Positions 5,391 to 7,265 of a stretch of 7,265 nucleotides of DNA are shown piece after piece (position 1 is the first letter of the stretch; each line of letters opens with the position of its first letter). Made by a program: the position numbers and the translations under genes. The notes under the pieces are model-generated. The model did no database searches and had not been told where the DNA came from. It saw nothing but the letters and a program-made list of their open reading frames with translations. Location of the stretch: contig DAOVMN010000108.1 of NCBI GenBank assembly GCA_030630685.1, positions 1 to 7,265 on the forward strand, read 5' to 3'. Source of the DNA: Thermoplasmata archaeon. GTDB lineage: Archaea; Thermoplasmatota; DAOVMN01.

Positions 5391-7265
5391 TCACTTTCTC
5401 TTCCTCAGGAAGAGCAATCCACCCAAGGCCCCGAGGAGCACCACTGCACCAACCGTTCCAGCCACGGCCACAGGGAAGTCATCATCATCGTCCTCATCCG
5501 GCTGAATCTTCTCTGCGGGATATTCATAGACATACCGCATCATGGTCACCATGCCGCCCGAGTAATCCGGGGTGGGAGTACCGAACTCCAGTGTTGCAAC
5601 AAAGGACCGGGCCATTTGGAAATCCACGGTGACGGATTCGTTGGATAGCTCCAGTATCTCTCTCATGGAGACCGTGAAAGCGGCAATAGGCTCGAAGAAC
5701 TCGTCGTTCACCTTGATCCCGATTCCGGTACCTTCGGTCCTGAAGGCCCAGAGCTTCCCTGTATCCGATTCAGAGAAATCGCTTCCCTTCCTCAGGACGT
5801 AGTGCTTTACACCCTCGTTCACGGATTCTGGTGTTAAGGGGTCGAAATCGTTCCCTCCATCGAGGGAGAGGGCGAGATAAAGATCAACCCACTGCATCCT
5901 CTCGGTCTCGTATTCTGCATAGGAAAGGGTGAGCTCGATCTCCTTGGTCTCCTCTGGAACGTAGACGAACCTGGTGTTGTTTGTCGAGTAGGTGCCGACA
6001 CTTGGGTCAAGGGCCTGCGCCTCGAAGTGTGCCCAATCCCCGGTCCAGTCCGTTTTAAGGACATTGGTTGGGGCACTCACGTACTTCTCGAGCATCGTCT
6101 TTCTATAGATGCCACAGGCATCGAAAACAGAGGCATTGGGGTTGTCGGGTAATCCGTCATCATCAAGATCCCGGGTCCTCAAGGCCTCGAGGGTAAGGGC
6201 AAGGCCCACCGCGGCCCTCATGTCTATGTAGCCATAGCCCTGGGCAAAATCATGGGGATGGCCCCCCACACCTGTAGCGTTCTCAGCGGGTACTCCGGTT
6301 ACACCCCTCATGTATCTCGCTGTGAGCTTGAAGATCAATTCGATGTCCGAGACCAGGGTCCTGGGGTTTGAATCCCATTCTTCTGCGTTATCCCCGGAAT
6401 AATCCTCGTGAATCTCGCTGGTGCCCATGTGCGGGGCGGCCTGCCAGAGAAGTGCCGCTGCTCCGGCCACATGCGGGGTCGCCATGCTTGTGCCTGATAT
6501 CTCCATGTAGTAGAGTTCGTGGTCGGAGGGACGCTGAGCAATATCTATAACCGTTTCCCTGGGAGCGCAGGACCAGATAATGTGTCCCGGTGCGCCTATA
6601 TCCGGCCAGGAATGCTTTTTCTCCCTGTTCCCCCTGGACGAGAAGTCGGCCAATCCATCCCCTCTTCTTTCAAAGGCAGCCACGCTGATAACAGACGGGG
6701 TATTGGAATAGGGATTGGTGCGTACGCTGCTTCCATCCCCCCCTGAATTCCCGGCGGCAAAGATGACTGACACATGGTTCTCGTAGGTGAGCCTGTCCGA
6801 GATGATGGATATGCTGGATTGGGGATCATAAACGCCCTCGTTCCCACCGGTACCCCAGGAGTTGCTCACAACGCGGATGTTGTGCGGGTTGTTGTCCGGG
6901 CGGGAGTTCTCATACACCCATTCCAATCCTTCTATGGCATAGATAATGGAGAGTCCCTCGCCCGTACCGAGACCGATGAGATTGGCTTTGGGTGCCACAC
7001 CGCTTCTGGCCATGGAAGAGGCATCCCCATTACCCGCTGCTGTCCCGGCGCAGTGGGTCCCGTGACCAGAGGAGGTGTCGGTGTTTTCCTGCTCGGTCCA
7101 GCCTGCCTCGGTTCTCTTCAGGTTCTTGATCACCTTGGTTCCGTAGTCGAAATCAGGGTGCCCTGCGTCGATACCCGTGTCAAGAATGACCACAGTCACA
7201 CCTGTGCCGTCTATATACCTGTTGGAACCTGGCTGGCTCTGGATGATCTCGCCGTACTGATCCTC
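5391..7265 (-). CDS. Subtilisin-family (S8) serine protease, C-terminally membrane-anchored, N-terminus outside the window
   Basis: Partial gene: the frame is open to the window edge, giving 624 residues without signal peptide or most of any propeptide. Counting from the edge, the S8 triad is intact: Asp29 in ILDTGID, His68 in SGHGTHCAG and Ser260 in SGTSMATPHVAG, with oxyanion-hole Asn173 in AAGNSG. The peptidase domain ends near residue 360 after GYGYIDMRAA. A D-x-D-x-D-G-x-x-D segment (366-374, DLDDDGLPD) resembles calcium-binding thrombospondin type 3 or dockerin loops. Residues about 427-535 look like a beta-sandwich similar in position to the P/pre-peptidase C-terminal domains of other exported subtilases. 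The end is an aspartate-rich linker (PDEDDDDDF), one transmembrane helix (about 597-620) and the basic tail RKRK, so the catalytic part should face outwards. It probably acts on extracellular proteins as nutrient or as maturation protease; the substrate cannot be told. It is first of three co-oriented genes. Confidence 0.95.
   Translation of the reverse strand, partial: EDQYGEIIQSQPGSNRYIDGTGVTVVILDTGIDAGHPDFDYGTKVIKNLKRTEAGWTEQENTDTSSGHGTHCAGTAAGNGDASSMARSGVAPKANLIGLGTGEGLSIIYAIEGLEWVYENSRPDNNPHNIRVVSNSWGTGGNEGVYDPQSSISIISDRLTYENHVSVIFAAGNSGGDGSSVRTNPYSNTPSVISVAAFERRGDGLADFSSRGNREKKHSWPDIGAPGHIIWSCAPRETVIDIAQRPSDHELYYMEISGTSMATPHVAGAAALLWQAAPHMGTSEIHEDYSGDNAEEWDSNPRTLVSDIELIFKLTARYMRGVTGVPAENATGVGGHPHDFAQGYGYIDMRAAVGLALTLEALRTRDLDDDGLPDNPNASVFDACGIYRKTMLEKYVSAPTNVLKTDWTGDWAHFEAQALDPSVGTYSTNNTRFVYVPEETKEIELTLSYAEYETERMQWVDLYLALSLDGGNDFDPLTPESVNEGVKHYVLRKGSDFSESDTGKLWAFRTEGTGIGIKVNDEFFEPIAAFTVSMREILELSNESVTVDFQMARSFVATLEFGTPTPDYSGGMVTMMRYVYEYPAEKIQPDEDDDDDFPVAVAGTVGAVVLLGALGGLLFLRKRK

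Noticed and set aside
5478..5500. Short tandem repeat of tcatcatcatcgtcctcat type
   Set aside because: It simply encodes the aspartate-rich linker before the protease membrane helix.
7197..7199. GTG as start codon of the protease
   Set aside because: The frame stays open for 22 more codons to the window edge and the GTG falls directly before the catalytic Asp strand, where the propeptide and signal peptide would be missing.

Overview
The window looks like an archaeal chromosome segment carrying three large secreted or surface proteins, all on the minus strand. In transcription order they are a subtilisin-family protease (7265 to 5391, start beyond the window edge), a CARDB-type surface protein with a PGF-CTERM-like C-terminal anchor (5329 to 3359), and a 1081-residue right-handed beta-helix (NosD/PbH1-like) plus Ig-like plus CARDB mosaic (3309 to 64). 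The archaeal reading rests on the IPGF-plus-transmembrane-plus-basic tail, the beta-helix/CARDB/Ig-like mosaics, the many N-x-S/T sequons and a TATA/BRE-like element before the third gene. A Thermoplasmatota-type euryarchaeon is my best guess from the style of the proteins. No marker gene in the window proves it.

Layout: bases 1-63 are a non-coding, AT-rich 3' flank with no recognisable terminator. The gaps between genes are short (61 bases at 5330-5390, 49 bases at 3310-3358). The first gap has a strong Shine-Dalgarno but no convincing promoter, so gene 2 may be co-transcribed with the protease. The second gap has a TATA-like box that begins right at the stop codon of gene 2, so the beta-helix gene may have its own promoter. 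I see no RNA gene, mobile element or CRISPR array.

The most interesting structure is a shared module. About 98 bases near the 3' end of the beta-helix gene (95-192) match a segment inside gene 2 (4002-4099) at roughly 89 % by hand count, and 30 of 31 encoded residues are identical. In gene 2 this segment is the first part of an Ig-like domain that is interrupted by a roughly 107-residue insert with an EF-hand-like calcium loop, then resumes and leads to the PGF-CTERM-like anchor. In the beta-helix gene the similarity stops exactly where that insert begins. All three frames then close within about 30 bases, so the protein lacks the rest of the domain and any anchor.

Together the genes suggest a cell-surface locus: a membrane-anchored exported protease beside two repeat-rich surface proteins, one anchored and one apparently released or held by partners. 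Processing of the two proteins by the protease is inference from adjacency only.
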